Of a stretch of 64,000 nucleotides of DNA, positions 43,657 to 51,820 are shown one piece after another. Each line of letters begins with the position of its first letter. Positions within the stretch are counted from its first letter, which is position 1. The position numbers were made by a program, and so were the translations under genes. Source of the stretch: Natrinema sp. DC36. GTDB lineage: Archaea; Halobacteriota; Halobacteria; Halobacteriales; Natrialbaceae. The stretch spans positions 3,410,001-3,474,000 of the forward strand of contig NZ_CP084472.1 in assembly GCF_020405225.1 (NCBI RefSeq). The letters are read 5' to 3'. Under the pieces are notes generated by a model. It saw only the letters and a list, made by a program, of their open reading frames with translations, had not been told where the DNA came from and ran no database searches.

Positions 43657-44802
43657 TCACTCGAGCCGGTAGCGGTCGACGGCCGACTCGTCGACCTCGA
43701 TACCGAGGCCGGGGTCCTGTGGCACGGCGAGTTCACCGCCGGTCGGATCGAACGGCGACTCGAGCAGGTCGTTTCGAAGCGGGTTCTCGCTGCGATCGAA
43801 CTCGAAGAGGACGGGATCGGGCTCCATCCCCTCGGCGTGGGGATACGTCGATAGGCTCGCGGCGAACTGCAGCGCGGCCGCGGTCCTGACCGCGCTGTTC
43901 CAGACGTGCGGTCGGACGACCGCGTTCGCCGTCGTCGCCAGCGTCGCGAGGAACCGCGCCTCGGCGAAGCCGCCACAGCGTCCGAGATTGGGCTGGACGA
44001 CGTCGATCAGTCCGTCCTCCAGCAGCCGCGCGAACTCGAACCGACCGTAGTGGGCTTCGCCGGCCGCGAGGGGCGCGTCGACGCGCTCCCCGATCTTGCG
44101 GTAGCCCCCGTAGTTCTCTGGCGGGACCGGCTCTTCGACCCACGTCAGGTCGTAGGGCTCGAGTTCGCGGATCGACGCGATCGCCCCTCGCGGCGTGTAG
44201 TTGCCGTTGAAATCGACCATCAGGTGCGCGTCGTCGCCGAGGATCTCGCGGGCGATCTCGACGCGCCGACGGTCGTCCTCGCGGCCGCCGCCGATCTTGA
44301 TCTTCGCCGCGGTGAACCCCTCCGCGACGGCCGCTTCCATGGGGTCGGCCGGGTCCTCTCCCCACTCGGTGAGGTACATCGTCGACGCGTAGGGAACGAC
44401 TGACTCGACCCGACGGCCGCCGAGCAGTTCGTGGATCGGCTTTCCGACCGCCTTGCCCCGAAGGTCCCACATCGCGACCTCGATCCCCGAGAGCGCGGAC
44501 TGTGCGAGCGCCTCGCGGGCGGCGTGGTAGCCGCCGATGTCGCCGGTGTAGACGCGATCGGCCAGGGATTCGGCCGCGACCGGGGAACTCCCGAGCACGG
44601 CGTCGGCGAACTCGTCCTCGATCAACGCCGCGACCGCCCGCGGCGAGGCGAAGGCTTCGCCCCAGCCGACCGTCCCGTCGGCCGTCTCGAGCCGAACGAG
44701 CGTCGCCGATCGCGACTCGGTCATCCCGCGCGAGCCGCCGAACGCGCGGCCCGCTTCTAGCTCGTGTGACAGCGGAATCGCTGTGACATCGGTGATCTCC
44801 AT
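43657..44802 (-). CDS. Enolase-superfamily dehydratase, galactarolactone cycloisomerase-like
   Basis: A 381-residue mandelate-racemase/muconate-lactonizing family protein. Catalytic and metal residues are visible: AKIKIGG (Lys-x-Lys), LMVDFNGNY, WVEEPV, AAGEAHYG and RPHVWNS. The C-terminal run CGGFAEARFLATLA and PHVW...AALQFAAS closely recalls bacterial D-galactarolactone cycloisomerase (Gci). Gci opens and dehydrates galactarolactone to the keto-acid used by KdgD. A sugar-acid dehydratase of another specificity is the alternative. Probably co-transcribed with the LLM oxidoreductase upstream (125-base gap). Confidence 0.8.
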   Translation of the reverse strand: MEITDVTAIPLSHELEAGRAFGGSRGMTESRSATLVRLETADGTVGWGEAFASPRAVAALIEDEFADAVLGSSPVAAESLADRVYTGDIGGYHAAREALAQSALSGIEVAMWDLRGKAVGKPIHELLGGRRVESVVPYASTMYLTEWGEDPADPMEAAVAEGFTAAKIKIGGGREDDRRRVEIAREILGDDAHLMVDFNGNYTPRGAIASIRELEPYDLTWVEEPVPPENYGGYRKIGERVDAPLAAGEAHYGRFEFARLLEDGLIDVVQPNLGRCGGFAEARFLATLATTANAVVRPHVWNSAVRTAAALQFAASLSTYPHAEGMEPDPVLFEFDRSENPLRNDLLESPFDPTGGELAVPQDPGLGIEVDESAVDRYRLE

Positions 44803-44927
44803 CTCATCCGTGGGCTCTCGCGCACACCTCAAATAGCTGTTCCCAGTCACCCCCAGCGTCGGTTCCGGGCCGAAACTCGCGAGCCGTGGCGGACAGCGGA
44901 ACGAAAACGGTAACGGCGACGATTCGA

Positions 44928-45959
44928 CTACCGGAACTGCGGTGCGACTTCGTCGGCGAACAGTTCCATACCGCCGGTGTCGGGGAAGTCGACGAACCAA
45001 CACTGAAACTTCGTGACGCCGGCGTCGATCCGCCGCTCGATCGCCTCGGCGCACTCCTCGGGCGTTCCCATGATGAAGTAGTCGCGAGCGATCTCCTCGG
45101 TCGTGATGTCGGCCTGATCGACGTATTCCTCCTCGAACTGGATCGGGATCATCAGCTCGAGCAGGCGCTCGTATTTCTCGGGGTCGCGCGTACAGATGAC
45201 GTGGCCGTCCCAGGAGTACTCGATCTCGTCGGGATCGCGGCCGACCGTCTCGCAGTGGTCCTCGATGACGCCGATCTTGTGTTCGAGGGTCTCCGGCGTC
45301 CCGTTGAACACGTCCGTGTTCCAGATGTCGGCGTGTTTCGCGACGAGTTTCAGCGTCACGTCTTCGCCCTGCCCGCCGACGAGGATCGGCGGGTGCGGGT
45401 CCTGAACCGGTCCGGGCTCGCAGTGCGCGCCGTCGATCTCGTAGCGCTCGCCAGCGAACGAGGCGGCCTCGCCGGGTTCGGTGGCCCACAGTTCCTTCAT
45501 GAGCCGGATACCCTCGTCCAACCGCATCAGCCGCTCGAAGCCGTCGCGGTACTCCCAGCCGTAGGCCTCGTACTCGGGCTCGTGCCAGCCGGCACCGAGC
45601 CCGAGCTCGAGGCGACCGTCGGAGATCACGTCGAGCGTCGCGGCCATCTTCGCGACGAGCGCGGGGTTGCGGTAGTCGTTACACAGCACGAGCGATCCGA
45701 GGTCGATGTCGTCGGTGAGGCCCGCCAGTGCGGACAGCAGCGTCCAGCACTCGTACTCGGCGTGATCCCGGCCGAGCATGAGGTGGTCCGGTGCCCACGC
45801 GGCGTCGAAGCCGAGTTCCTCGGCTTTCAGAACGCCCTCCTTCGTCGTCTCCCAGTCGAGTCGCTCGTAACACGGCGTGTCGCGGTGGACGGGATCGGTT
45901 CCCGACTCCGGCGCGCCCGCGAACACCGGGACGTTGTATTCGAACGTGATGTCGCTCAT
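44928..45959 (-). CDS. F420-dependent LLM-class oxidoreductase, substrate unknown
   Basis: A 343-residue luciferase-like (LLM) TIM-barrel protein. The start FEYNVPVFAG, GFDAAWAPDHLML, LDVISDGRLELGLGAGWHEPEY and PPILVGGQGED are typical of the F420-binding branch. That branch includes F420-dependent glucose-6-phosphate and alcohol dehydrogenases, as well as reductases. It sits 3 bases downstream of the rhamnonate dehydratase and upstream of the cycloisomerase gene, so it is co-transcribed with catabolic enzymes. Since no SDR-type L-rhamnose dehydrogenase is in the window, oxidation of the sugar itself is a possible role, but this is inference. Confidence 0.85.
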   Translation of the reverse strand: MSDITFEYNVPVFAGAPESGTDPVHRDTPCYERLDWETTKEGVLKAEELGFDAAWAPDHLMLGRDHAEYECWTLLSALAGLTDDIDLGSLVLCNDYRNPALVAKMAATLDVISDGRLELGLGAGWHEPEYEAYGWEYRDGFERLMRLDEGIRLMKELWATEPGEAASFAGERYEIDGAHCEPGPVQDPHPPILVGGQGEDVTLKLVAKHADIWNTDVFNGTPETLEHKIGVIEDHCETVGRDPDEIEYSWDGHVICTRDPEKYERLLELMIPIQFEEEYVDQADITTEEIARDYFIMGTPEECAEAIERRIDAGVTKFQCWFVDFPDTGGMELFADEVAPQFR

Positions 45960-45962
45960 GGA

Positions 45963-47168
45963 TCACTCCACGCTGTAGTGCTCGAGGGCCTCGGGGTTGG
46001 TCGCCGAACTCAGCCCGACGGTGTCGGGCAGGGGGATGGTCCCGTTCTCAGCGTTCGGCGGGTTGGCGTAGATGGCGTCGGCGTAGGTCGACTCCTGTTC
46101 TCCCTGGCGCTCCTGATACCACTCGGGGATCGGGAAGTACTCCGCCATCGGCGCGTTGGTCGAGGCGGCGATGAAGTGCAGGGTCGGGTTCGTCCCGGAG
46201 TGGGGGATCACCGGCACGTCGCGAGCGCTCGCCATGGCGTCGATCCGCTGGAGTTCCGTCAGGCCGCCACAGCGGTGGATGTCGGGCTGGAGGATGTCGA
46301 CGGCCTCGCGCTCGAGCAGTTCTTTGTGGCCCCAGCGGGTAAACTCGTGTTCGCCGCCGGAGATGGGAACGTTCGACGCCTCGCGGACCTCCGCGTAGCC
46401 GTCGATGTCGTCGGGGATGACCGGCTCCTCGACCCACTCCATGTCGTAGCGCTCGAGGCGCTTGAGCATCTTCTTGGCGTATCGAACGTTCCAGCCCATG
46501 TACGCGTCGCCGGCGATCGCGATCTCGTCGCCGACGGCGTCGCGAACCGTCTCGACGATCTTCTCGTTTTCTTTCATGCCCTGCCGACCCGCTTCCGGGC
46601 CGTACCGGAACCGCAGCTTCATCGCGTCGAAGCCCTGCTCAGCGTAGTTCTGCGCCTCGCGCGCGAGCGTCTCGTGATCGAGCGGGTGGAGGTTGCTCGC
46701 GTAACAGGGGATGTCGTCCGTGACCGGGCCGCCCAGCAGTTCGTAAACCGGCTTCTCGGCTTCCTTGCCGGCGATATCCCAGAGCGCGAGGTCGATAGCG
46801 CTGATGGCCTCGATCGCCGCGCCCTTCCGACCGAAGGGGATCGTCGCCCGGTACATCATGTCCCACAGTCGTTCGCGCTGGTGGGGGTCCTCGCCGACGA
46901 CGAGCTTCGAGAGCGTCTCGTTGACGATCGTCTCGATCGAGCCCGTCGCCCAGTTGCCGACGCCGATGCCGGTGATACCCGCGTCGGTCTCGACCTCCAC
47001 GACGACGTCGCCGACCGGCCCCATCCACTTCCGACGGGCCTCCGGGTTGTCGCCGTCGGCGTTGTTGTACTCGTCGAACTTGCTCATAACGGTGACGAGC
47101 GGGAACTCGACGAACTCGCCCCAGGAATCGGTACTGACCTTCGTGACGGTAATATTCGTTATCTCCAT
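45963..47168 (-). CDS. L-rhamnonate dehydratase-like enolase-superfamily enzyme
   Basis: A 401-residue enolase-superfamily protein that should dehydrate L-rhamnonate to 2-keto-3-deoxy-L-rhamnonate. Metal ligands lie in GDAYMGWN, WVEEPV and SGGEHEFTRWG, and the catalytic His in IPHSGTNPTLH. The long N-terminal segment, MKLRFRYGP in place of the usual Lys-x-Lys, DILQPDIHRCGGLTE and NAPMAEYFP follow the RhamD subgroup pattern. The ATG at 47168 is chosen over 47222, since TATAAA lies at 47228-47233 on the minus strand and leaves a leader of about 37 bases. Divergent from the zinc dehydrogenase. Confidence 0.85.
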   Translation of the reverse strand: MEITNITVTKVSTDSWGEFVEFPLVTVMSKFDEYNNADGDNPEARRKWMGPVGDVVVEVETDAGITGIGVGNWATGSIETIVNETLSKLVVGEDPHQRERLWDMMYRATIPFGRKGAAIEAISAIDLALWDIAGKEAEKPVYELLGGPVTDDIPCYASNLHPLDHETLAREAQNYAEQGFDAMKLRFRYGPEAGRQGMKENEKIVETVRDAVGDEIAIAGDAYMGWNVRYAKKMLKRLERYDMEWVEEPVIPDDIDGYAEVREASNVPISGGEHEFTRWGHKELLEREAVDILQPDIHRCGGLTELQRIDAMASARDVPVIPHSGTNPTLHFIAASTNAPMAEYFPIPEWYQERQGEQESTYADAIYANPPNAENGTIPLPDTVGLSSATNPEALEHYSVE

Positions 47169-47227
47169 AAGTCTGAATTCACTTCCGACGAACTCAGTCC
47201 GACGTGTGTCTAACAGCCACATAAGTG

Positions 47228-47233
47228 TTTATA
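47228..47233 (-). promoter_or_regulatory. TATA box of the rhamnonate dehydratase unit
   Basis: TATAAA on the minus strand, 60 bases before the ATG at 47168, implying a short leader. It shares the 273-base divergent region with the zinc dehydrogenase promoter. Confidence 0.6.
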
Positions 47234-47383
47234 GTGTCCCGACCGCGAGACGACCGCGCTGGCTCGTCTCTCGCGTTGTTCCGCCCGTCTCGAGCCCATC
47301 GACGCCGTGTCCGACCGCCGGCGATCGCTGGGTGGACTCGAGCGGGTCGTTCCCGCCCGACCGAACGTGTTTCACACCTAAAG

Positions 47384-47389
47384 TTATAT
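47384..47389 (+). promoter_or_regulatory. TATA box of the zinc dehydrogenase gene
   Basis: TTATAT, ending one base before a perfect inverted repeat (47390-47410). The transcript should start about 47412-47415, leaving a leader of nearly 30 bases. Confidence 0.65.
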
Positions 47390-47410
47390 GTAGGTGAGTC
47401 ACCCACCTAC
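47390..47410. promoter_or_regulatory. Palindromic operator candidate at the rhamnonate divergent promoter
   Basis: GTAGGTG and CACCTAC arms, perfect over 7 bases, with a 7-base spacer AGTCACC. It lies between the TATA box and the expected start of transcription of the dehydrogenase gene, the position of a repressor site. No regulator gene is encoded in the window. Confidence 0.65.
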
Positions 47411-47441
47411 TGATAGCTCGATCAGAGCGAGGTAACCCTAC

Positions 47442-48473
47442 ATGAAGGCTATAGTACATACCGGTCCCAGATCTATCGAGATTCGCGAACGTGAGAAGCC
47501 AGTTCCCGACGTCGACGAGGTGCTCGTTCGCGTTCACTCGGCGGGGCTGTGCGGCAGCGACGCGCACGCGTACACCTACGAAGACGGCTACAAGTGGATC
47601 CCGATCCCGCGGATTATGGGCCACGAGTACTCCGGCGAGGTCGTCGCGGTTGGCGACGACGTCACCGACTTCGCGGTCGGCGACCACGTCGTCGAGGAGC
47701 CGATCCACGACTGCGGCTCGTGTTTCCAGTGCAAGAACGGACAGCCCAACGTCTGCCAGAACTTCGAGATCACCGGCATGCACAACGACGGCGCGTACAC
47801 CGAGTATACGACGGTTCGAACGCGAGATCTACACCTGATTCCGGACGACGTCCCGCTCGGACACGCGAGCATCACCGAACCGCTCAGTATCGCGACGCGC
47901 GCGGTGTTCGACCAGTCCACTGTGACGCCCGGCGACACCGTCCTCGTCGAAGGGCCCGGCCCGATCGGCGTCCTCGTCGCGGCCGTCGCGGACTCGATGG
48001 GCGCGAACGTTGTCGTCTCCGGCCTGGGCAAAGACACCGAGTATCGGCTCCCGCTCGTCGAACGGCTCGGGATCGAGACCGTCGACATCGAGACGACCGA
48101 CCTCTCGGACGTCGTCGACGCCCGAACCGACGGCATCGGCTTCGACGTGGTGTTCGATACGACCGGCCACTCCAGTGGCGTCGAGATGGCCATCGACAAC
48201 GTCCGCAAGGGCGGGCAGGTCGCCGTCGTCGGCCTCCCCGGCTCGCCCAGCGAAGTGTTCATGACGCCGGTCGTCCGCGGCGAGGTCGACGTGAATACCT
48301 CCTACGGCTCGACGTGGAAGAACTTCGAACAGGCCATCCGACTCCTCTCGGCCGGCGCGATCGACGCCGACGCGATCATCGACCGCTCGTTCAGCGTCGA
48401 CGACCCGACCGCCGCGTTCGAGGCGTTCCTCGAGTCGGAGACCTGCAAGCCGGTCTTCTCGTTTTCCGAGTGA
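47442..48473 (+). CDS. Zinc-dependent medium-chain dehydrogenase
   Basis: A 343-residue MDR alcohol/polyol dehydrogenase. The catalytic zinc site is in GLCGSDAH and MGHEYSGEV; the structural zinc Cys are in CGSCFQCKNGQPNVC. The nucleotide fold begins VLVEGPGPIGVLVA. In this setting it may oxidise 2-keto-3-deoxy-L-rhamnonate at C4, or L-rhamnose at C1. It is divergent from the rhamnonate dehydratase gene with a palindromic operator in front. The exact substrate cannot be read from sequence. Confidence 0.88.
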   Translation: MKAIVHTGPRSIEIREREKPVPDVDEVLVRVHSAGLCGSDAHAYTYEDGYKWIPIPRIMGHEYSGEVVAVGDDVTDFAVGDHVVEEPIHDCGSCFQCKNGQPNVCQNFEITGMHNDGAYTEYTTVRTRDLHLIPDDVPLGHASITEPLSIATRAVFDQSTVTPGDTVLVEGPGPIGVLVAAVADSMGANVVVSGLGKDTEYRLPLVERLGIETVDIETTDLSDVVDARTDGIGFDVVFDTTGHSSGVEMAIDNVRKGGQVAVVGLPGSPSEVFMTPVVRGEVDVNTSYGSTWKNFEQAIRLLSAGAIDADAIIDRSFSVDDPTAAFEAFLESETCKPVFSFSE

Positions 48474-48632
48474 GGTAAGGCGGTGGTGACCGCACGGTTC
48501 ACAGTACAGTCCGACGACGCGAGCGCCGCCGACCGGGCAAACGAGTCCGAGAGGGGACGAGGCGACCGGCGTCCGATCGTTCCGTTCGTCCGCTTTGTCA
48601 GTAAGACCGATAACAAATTTATCAATAACTAA

Positions 48633-48638
48633 TATATA
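48633..48638 (+). promoter_or_regulatory. TATA box of the first beta-helix protein
   Basis: TATATA 47-52 bases before the ATG at 48685; a second candidate AATTTATC is at 48616-48623. The leader would carry GGTGG (48671-48675) as a ribosome-binding site. Confidence 0.5.
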
Positions 48639-48684
48639 GTCGTCCCTGTAACAGTGGGATTGCCACACACGGTGGCGATTACCC

Positions 48685-50721
48685 ATGACAGGAGACGAGA
48701 CTCCGTCAGACGGAGACGAATCGAACTGGACGATGCCCCGGCGCGGGGCGCTCGGACTACTCGGTACCGCCGGCCTCGGGGCCGTACTCGCCGGTACCGC
48801 ATCCGCGCAGAGGAACGGCAACGGCGACCAGCCGTGGTACGAGTGGGACGCCGACGTCGACGCCGGCGGCCACGACCTGACCGAACTCGGCGCGCTCGCG
48901 ACGGTCGCGACCGACGCGCCGATCACCGATTTCGCCGGGCAGAACCTGAGCGTCGACGACGACGGGACGCTCAACGCCGAGAGCTCGCCCGACTCGATCC
49001 ACGTCGTCACCGAGTATCCCGGCGACACGCTCGATCAGAAGATAGAGAACGTCCTCGAGGCGCTCCCCGAGGGCGACGGTATCCCGACCCAGCAGCCGGG
49101 ACACAAGATCGTGATTCCCGCGCCCGATCCGGACGATCCGGCGGCGGCCGACGGCCTCCCAGCCTGGCGGTTCGAGTCCCCGGTCGAGATCGGGAACAAC
49201 ACCGGCAAACTGGTGTTCGAGATGGGATGGACCCTGATCTACGCCACGGAGTCGATCGAGAGCTTCTTCGTCATCGGTCCGGACGAGAAGACCGAGAACA
49301 TCAACCTCTACGGCGGGATGTTCTACGCCAAGGGGAACGTGGAGCGGTCGTTCGTCGACATTCAGGGCGTCGGCCACATGCACCTCTCCCGGCTGTACCT
49401 CCAGAGCCTGACGGAGCGAAACGCGGTGCCGGCCGGGATCAGGCTCGCGGACTACCACGGCTCGAGCGAACTGACGATCAAAGACACTGAAGTGACCGGC
49501 TGTCGCGACGGCTTCCTCGCCGAGTACGGGAGCGACGACGTGCCCTACGGCCCCTCGTTCGATCTGGACATCTCCAACTGGCGCGGCGGCGGCGGCGAGC
49601 ACAGCATCCGGATCGACGGCGGCGCGTCGATCACGCTGGACTCGATTCAGGTCGGCGGTCACCCGCTCCAGTCGGTCAGCGAGGATATCGTCAGGCTCGA
49701 GAACTCGGTCAACGAGACCCGGAGCGTGTCGATCTCGAACGTCCACGAGCGCCACAACGCGATGGACTACCACAGCGGCGTCAGGGTTACCGACGTGACC
49801 GACGGCGAGGGACCCCGGCACAACGGGATCTTCGTCGAGAACGTCGACCTGTTCCACGCCGAGTACAGCACCGACATCGAGCACGCGTCGTACTTCGATC
49901 AGCAGAACCTGCGCCCCGCACCGACGGTGAGCGACGACGCGGCCGGGTCGACGCGATGGTTCGACGACGGCGTACAGAAACACGAGACTTACAGGTCCCA
50001 CGAGTTCCACGCCGGCGGGTCGCCCACGCTCGCCGTCGGCGAAAACGACGTCCGGATCGACGGTGCCGGCGACGGGGCCGTCCTCACGACGCCGGACGGT
50101 CAGCGCCGGTATCGCGTCCGGGTCGACAACGACGGCAATCTGCTCACCGAGGAGGTCGAGGACGGCGGCGACCGCACGGGGATCATCGAGAGCTTCGAGG
50201 ACGGCGATCTCGCTGCGTACGAGGGCGCGACGGACGCCTACGTCGTCGACGATGCCGAGCCCGTCGGTCACGGCGACAACAGCCTCAAGAACACCTCGGG
50301 CGACGCCGCGATCGTCGTCTCGACGAGCGGGCTGGCACGGTACCCGCGGGCCGGAGACGCGTTCGCCGCGCAGGCGGCCCGGACCGAGACGAACGACAAC
50401 CTCGGGATCGCCTTCGGCGCACAGGACACGGAGAACTTTTACTTCGCCCGGATCTATCCGGAGAGCGGGGGCGATCGCCTCCAACTGTACAAGCGCGTCG
50501 ACGGCGCGTACACCGAACTCGACAAGGCGACCGTCTCGGTCGAACGGGACACGCTGTACGACTTCGTCGTCGACTGGGGCGAGTTCGGCGAGATCGACGT
50601 CGAGGTTCGCGATCCGTCCGGCGACGCGATCGGCTCGGTCGCCGCCACGGACGAGACGTTCACCGAGGGCGGCATCGGCGTCCGCAGCACCGGCGCCCTC
50701 GACAACGTGCGGTTCCGCTGA
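48685..50721 (+). CDS. Tat-exported right-handed beta-helix protein with C-terminal concanavalin-like domain
   Basis: A 678-residue exported protein. The twin-arginine signal is MPRRGALGLLG (Arg19-20) followed by a hydrophobic stretch and a TASAQ cleavage site. The motif QPWYEWDADVDAGG at 49-62 is shared exactly with the protein at 59033. The middle (about 100-460) has the short-strand repeats of a parallel beta-helix as in pectate lyases and polygalacturonases. The last 180 residues form a probable laminin-G/concanavalin-like domain (FEDGDLAAYEG to GALDNVRFR), a likely glycan-binding module. No catalytic motif is evident. Probable role: binding or cutting pectic polysaccharide outside the cell. 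Confidence 0.82.
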   Translation: MTGDETPSDGDESNWTMPRRGALGLLGTAGLGAVLAGTASAQRNGNGDQPWYEWDADVDAGGHDLTELGALATVATDAPITDFAGQNLSVDDDGTLNAESSPDSIHVVTEYPGDTLDQKIENVLEALPEGDGIPTQQPGHKIVIPAPDPDDPAAADGLPAWRFESPVEIGNNTGKLVFEMGWTLIYATESIESFFVIGPDEKTENINLYGGMFYAKGNVERSFVDIQGVGHMHLSRLYLQSLTERNAVPAGIRLADYHGSSELTIKDTEVTGCRDGFLAEYGSDDVPYGPSFDLDISNWRGGGGEHSIRIDGGASITLDSIQVGGHPLQSVSEDIVRLENSVNETRSVSISNVHERHNAMDYHSGVRVTDVTDGEGPRHNGIFVENVDLFHAEYSTDIEHASYFDQQNLRPAPTVSDDAAGSTRWFDDGVQKHETYRSHEFHAGGSPTLAVGENDVRIDGAGDGAVLTTPDGQRRYRVRVDNDGNLLTEEVEDGGDRTGIIESFEDGDLAAYEGATDAYVVDDAEPVGHGDNSLKNTSGDAAIVVSTSGLARYPRAGDAFAAQAARTETNDNLGIAFGAQDTENFYFARIYPESGGDRLQLYKRVDGAYTELDKATVSVERDTLYDFVVDWGEFGEIDVEVRDPSGDAIGSVAATDETFTEGGIGVRSTGALDNVRFR

Positions 50722-50912
50722 GCGCGCGTCGCCGCGTGTCCACCGATCGGTCACTGCTGCGCTCGAGGTCATCGCTCCGCGCGGGAACGGAACGAACCGA
50801 CGGGTCCCATAGCAACCCCCGTCTCCCGCTCGCGGCCGTGATCCCCTGATCGCGCCGATTCCCGGTCGCGTGATCGGACGACCGCTGCGCTCCGCTCGCG
50901 CGCAACGCAACG

Positions 50913-50920
50913 TTTAGTAT
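50913..50920 (+). promoter_or_regulatory. TATA box of the amidohydrolase gene
   Basis: TTTAGTAT 28-35 bases before the ATG at 50948, followed by a perfect palindrome. Confidence 0.6.
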
Positions 50921-50922
50921 CG

Positions 50923-50936
50923 CCCGACGCGTCGGG
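50923..50936. promoter_or_regulatory. Perfect 14-bp palindrome, operator candidate
   Basis: CCCGACGCGTCGGG lies between the TATA box and the start codon of the amidohydrolase gene. GC-rich palindromes arise by chance more easily in this genome, so support is modest. Confidence 0.4.
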
Positions 50937-50947
50937 TTTCGTACACG

Positions 50948-51817
50948 ATGGTGCTGGATACTCACACGCACGCGTGGACGCGGCCGACGCGAGACCAGCC
51001 GTGGGTCAACGGGCCGCTCGTTGAGACCGTCGACGAGTTCGACGTCGACACCGTTTACACCGCCGAGAAGCTCCTCGCGGACATGAACGACGTCGGCGTC
51101 GACGAGTCGATCGTCGTCGGCTACCCGATCTGCGAGTGGACCGACAACCGGTACACGGTCCGCTGCGTCGAGGAACACGACAGGCTCTCGGGGATCGTCA
51201 TGCTCGATCCGTTCGCCGACGGCGCGGCCGACCGGGTTCGCGAGGCGATGGCCGTCGACGGCGTGCTCGGGGTCCGCCTCGGGGCGATCTGTCCCTTCGA
51301 CCGGATGTGGGAGACGTTCGATCCCGACGCGGACTGGCTCCGCGAGTCGATCGACGAGACGGCGTTCTGGGCGGCCGCCCGCGAGACCGACGCGCTGGTA
51401 CAGGTGCTCGCCGACGTCGACCAGCTCGAGCAGGTGATCGACCTCGTCGAGACCTACCCTGATCTCTCCTACGCGCTCGATCACTTCTGTCACGCCGGCC
51501 CCGACGTCCCGCCCGAAGAAGCGCTCGCCGCGCTCGAGCCCCTCGCCGGCGATGAGTACGATGTCGCCGTGAAAATCTCCGAAGTCGTCCACCGCTCCGA
51601 GGAGGGGTACCCCTACTGCGATATGCACGGTCACGTCCGCTGGCTGCTCGAGACCTTCGGCCGCGAGCGGGTCGTCTGGGGGTCGGACTTTCCGAACGTC
51701 AGCGACGAGGCGAGCTACGAGAAGAGCCTGCGCTGGCTCGAGCACGTCGACTGCCTCTCGACGAACGACCGGAAGTGGCTCACCGGCCGCTCGATGCGGG
51801 AACTGTGCGGGATCTGA
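50948..51817 (+). CDS. Amidohydrolase-family lactonase, probable L-rhamnono-lactonase
   Basis: A 289-residue TIM-barrel metal hydrolase of the amidohydrolase-2 (COG3618) family, which includes fuconolactonase- and rhamnonolactonase-type enzymes. Metal and active-site motifs are LDTHTHAW at the N-terminus, YALDHFCHAG in the middle and VVWGSDFPN near the end. In the rhamnose route it would open L-rhamnono-lactone to L-rhamnonate. Alternatively it could open galactarolactone. Leaderless promoter; convergent with the FAA hydrolase gene. Confidence 0.83.
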   Translation: MVLDTHTHAWTRPTRDQPWVNGPLVETVDEFDVDTVYTAEKLLADMNDVGVDESIVVGYPICEWTDNRYTVRCVEEHDRLSGIVMLDPFADGAADRVREAMAVDGVLGVRLGAICPFDRMWETFDPDADWLRESIDETAFWAAARETDALVQVLADVDQLEQVIDLVETYPDLSYALDHFCHAGPDVPPEEALAALEPLAGDEYDVAVKISEVVHRSEEGYPYCDMHGHVRWLLETFGRERVVWGSDFPNVSDEASYEKSLRWLEHVDCLSTNDRKWLTGRSMRELCGI

Positions 51818-51820
51818 GCG

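Noticed and set aside
47168-47222. 18-residue longer start for the rhamnonate dehydratase
   Set aside because: It would start only 6 bases after the TATA box at 47228-47233; the ATG at 47168 begins the conserved family sequence.
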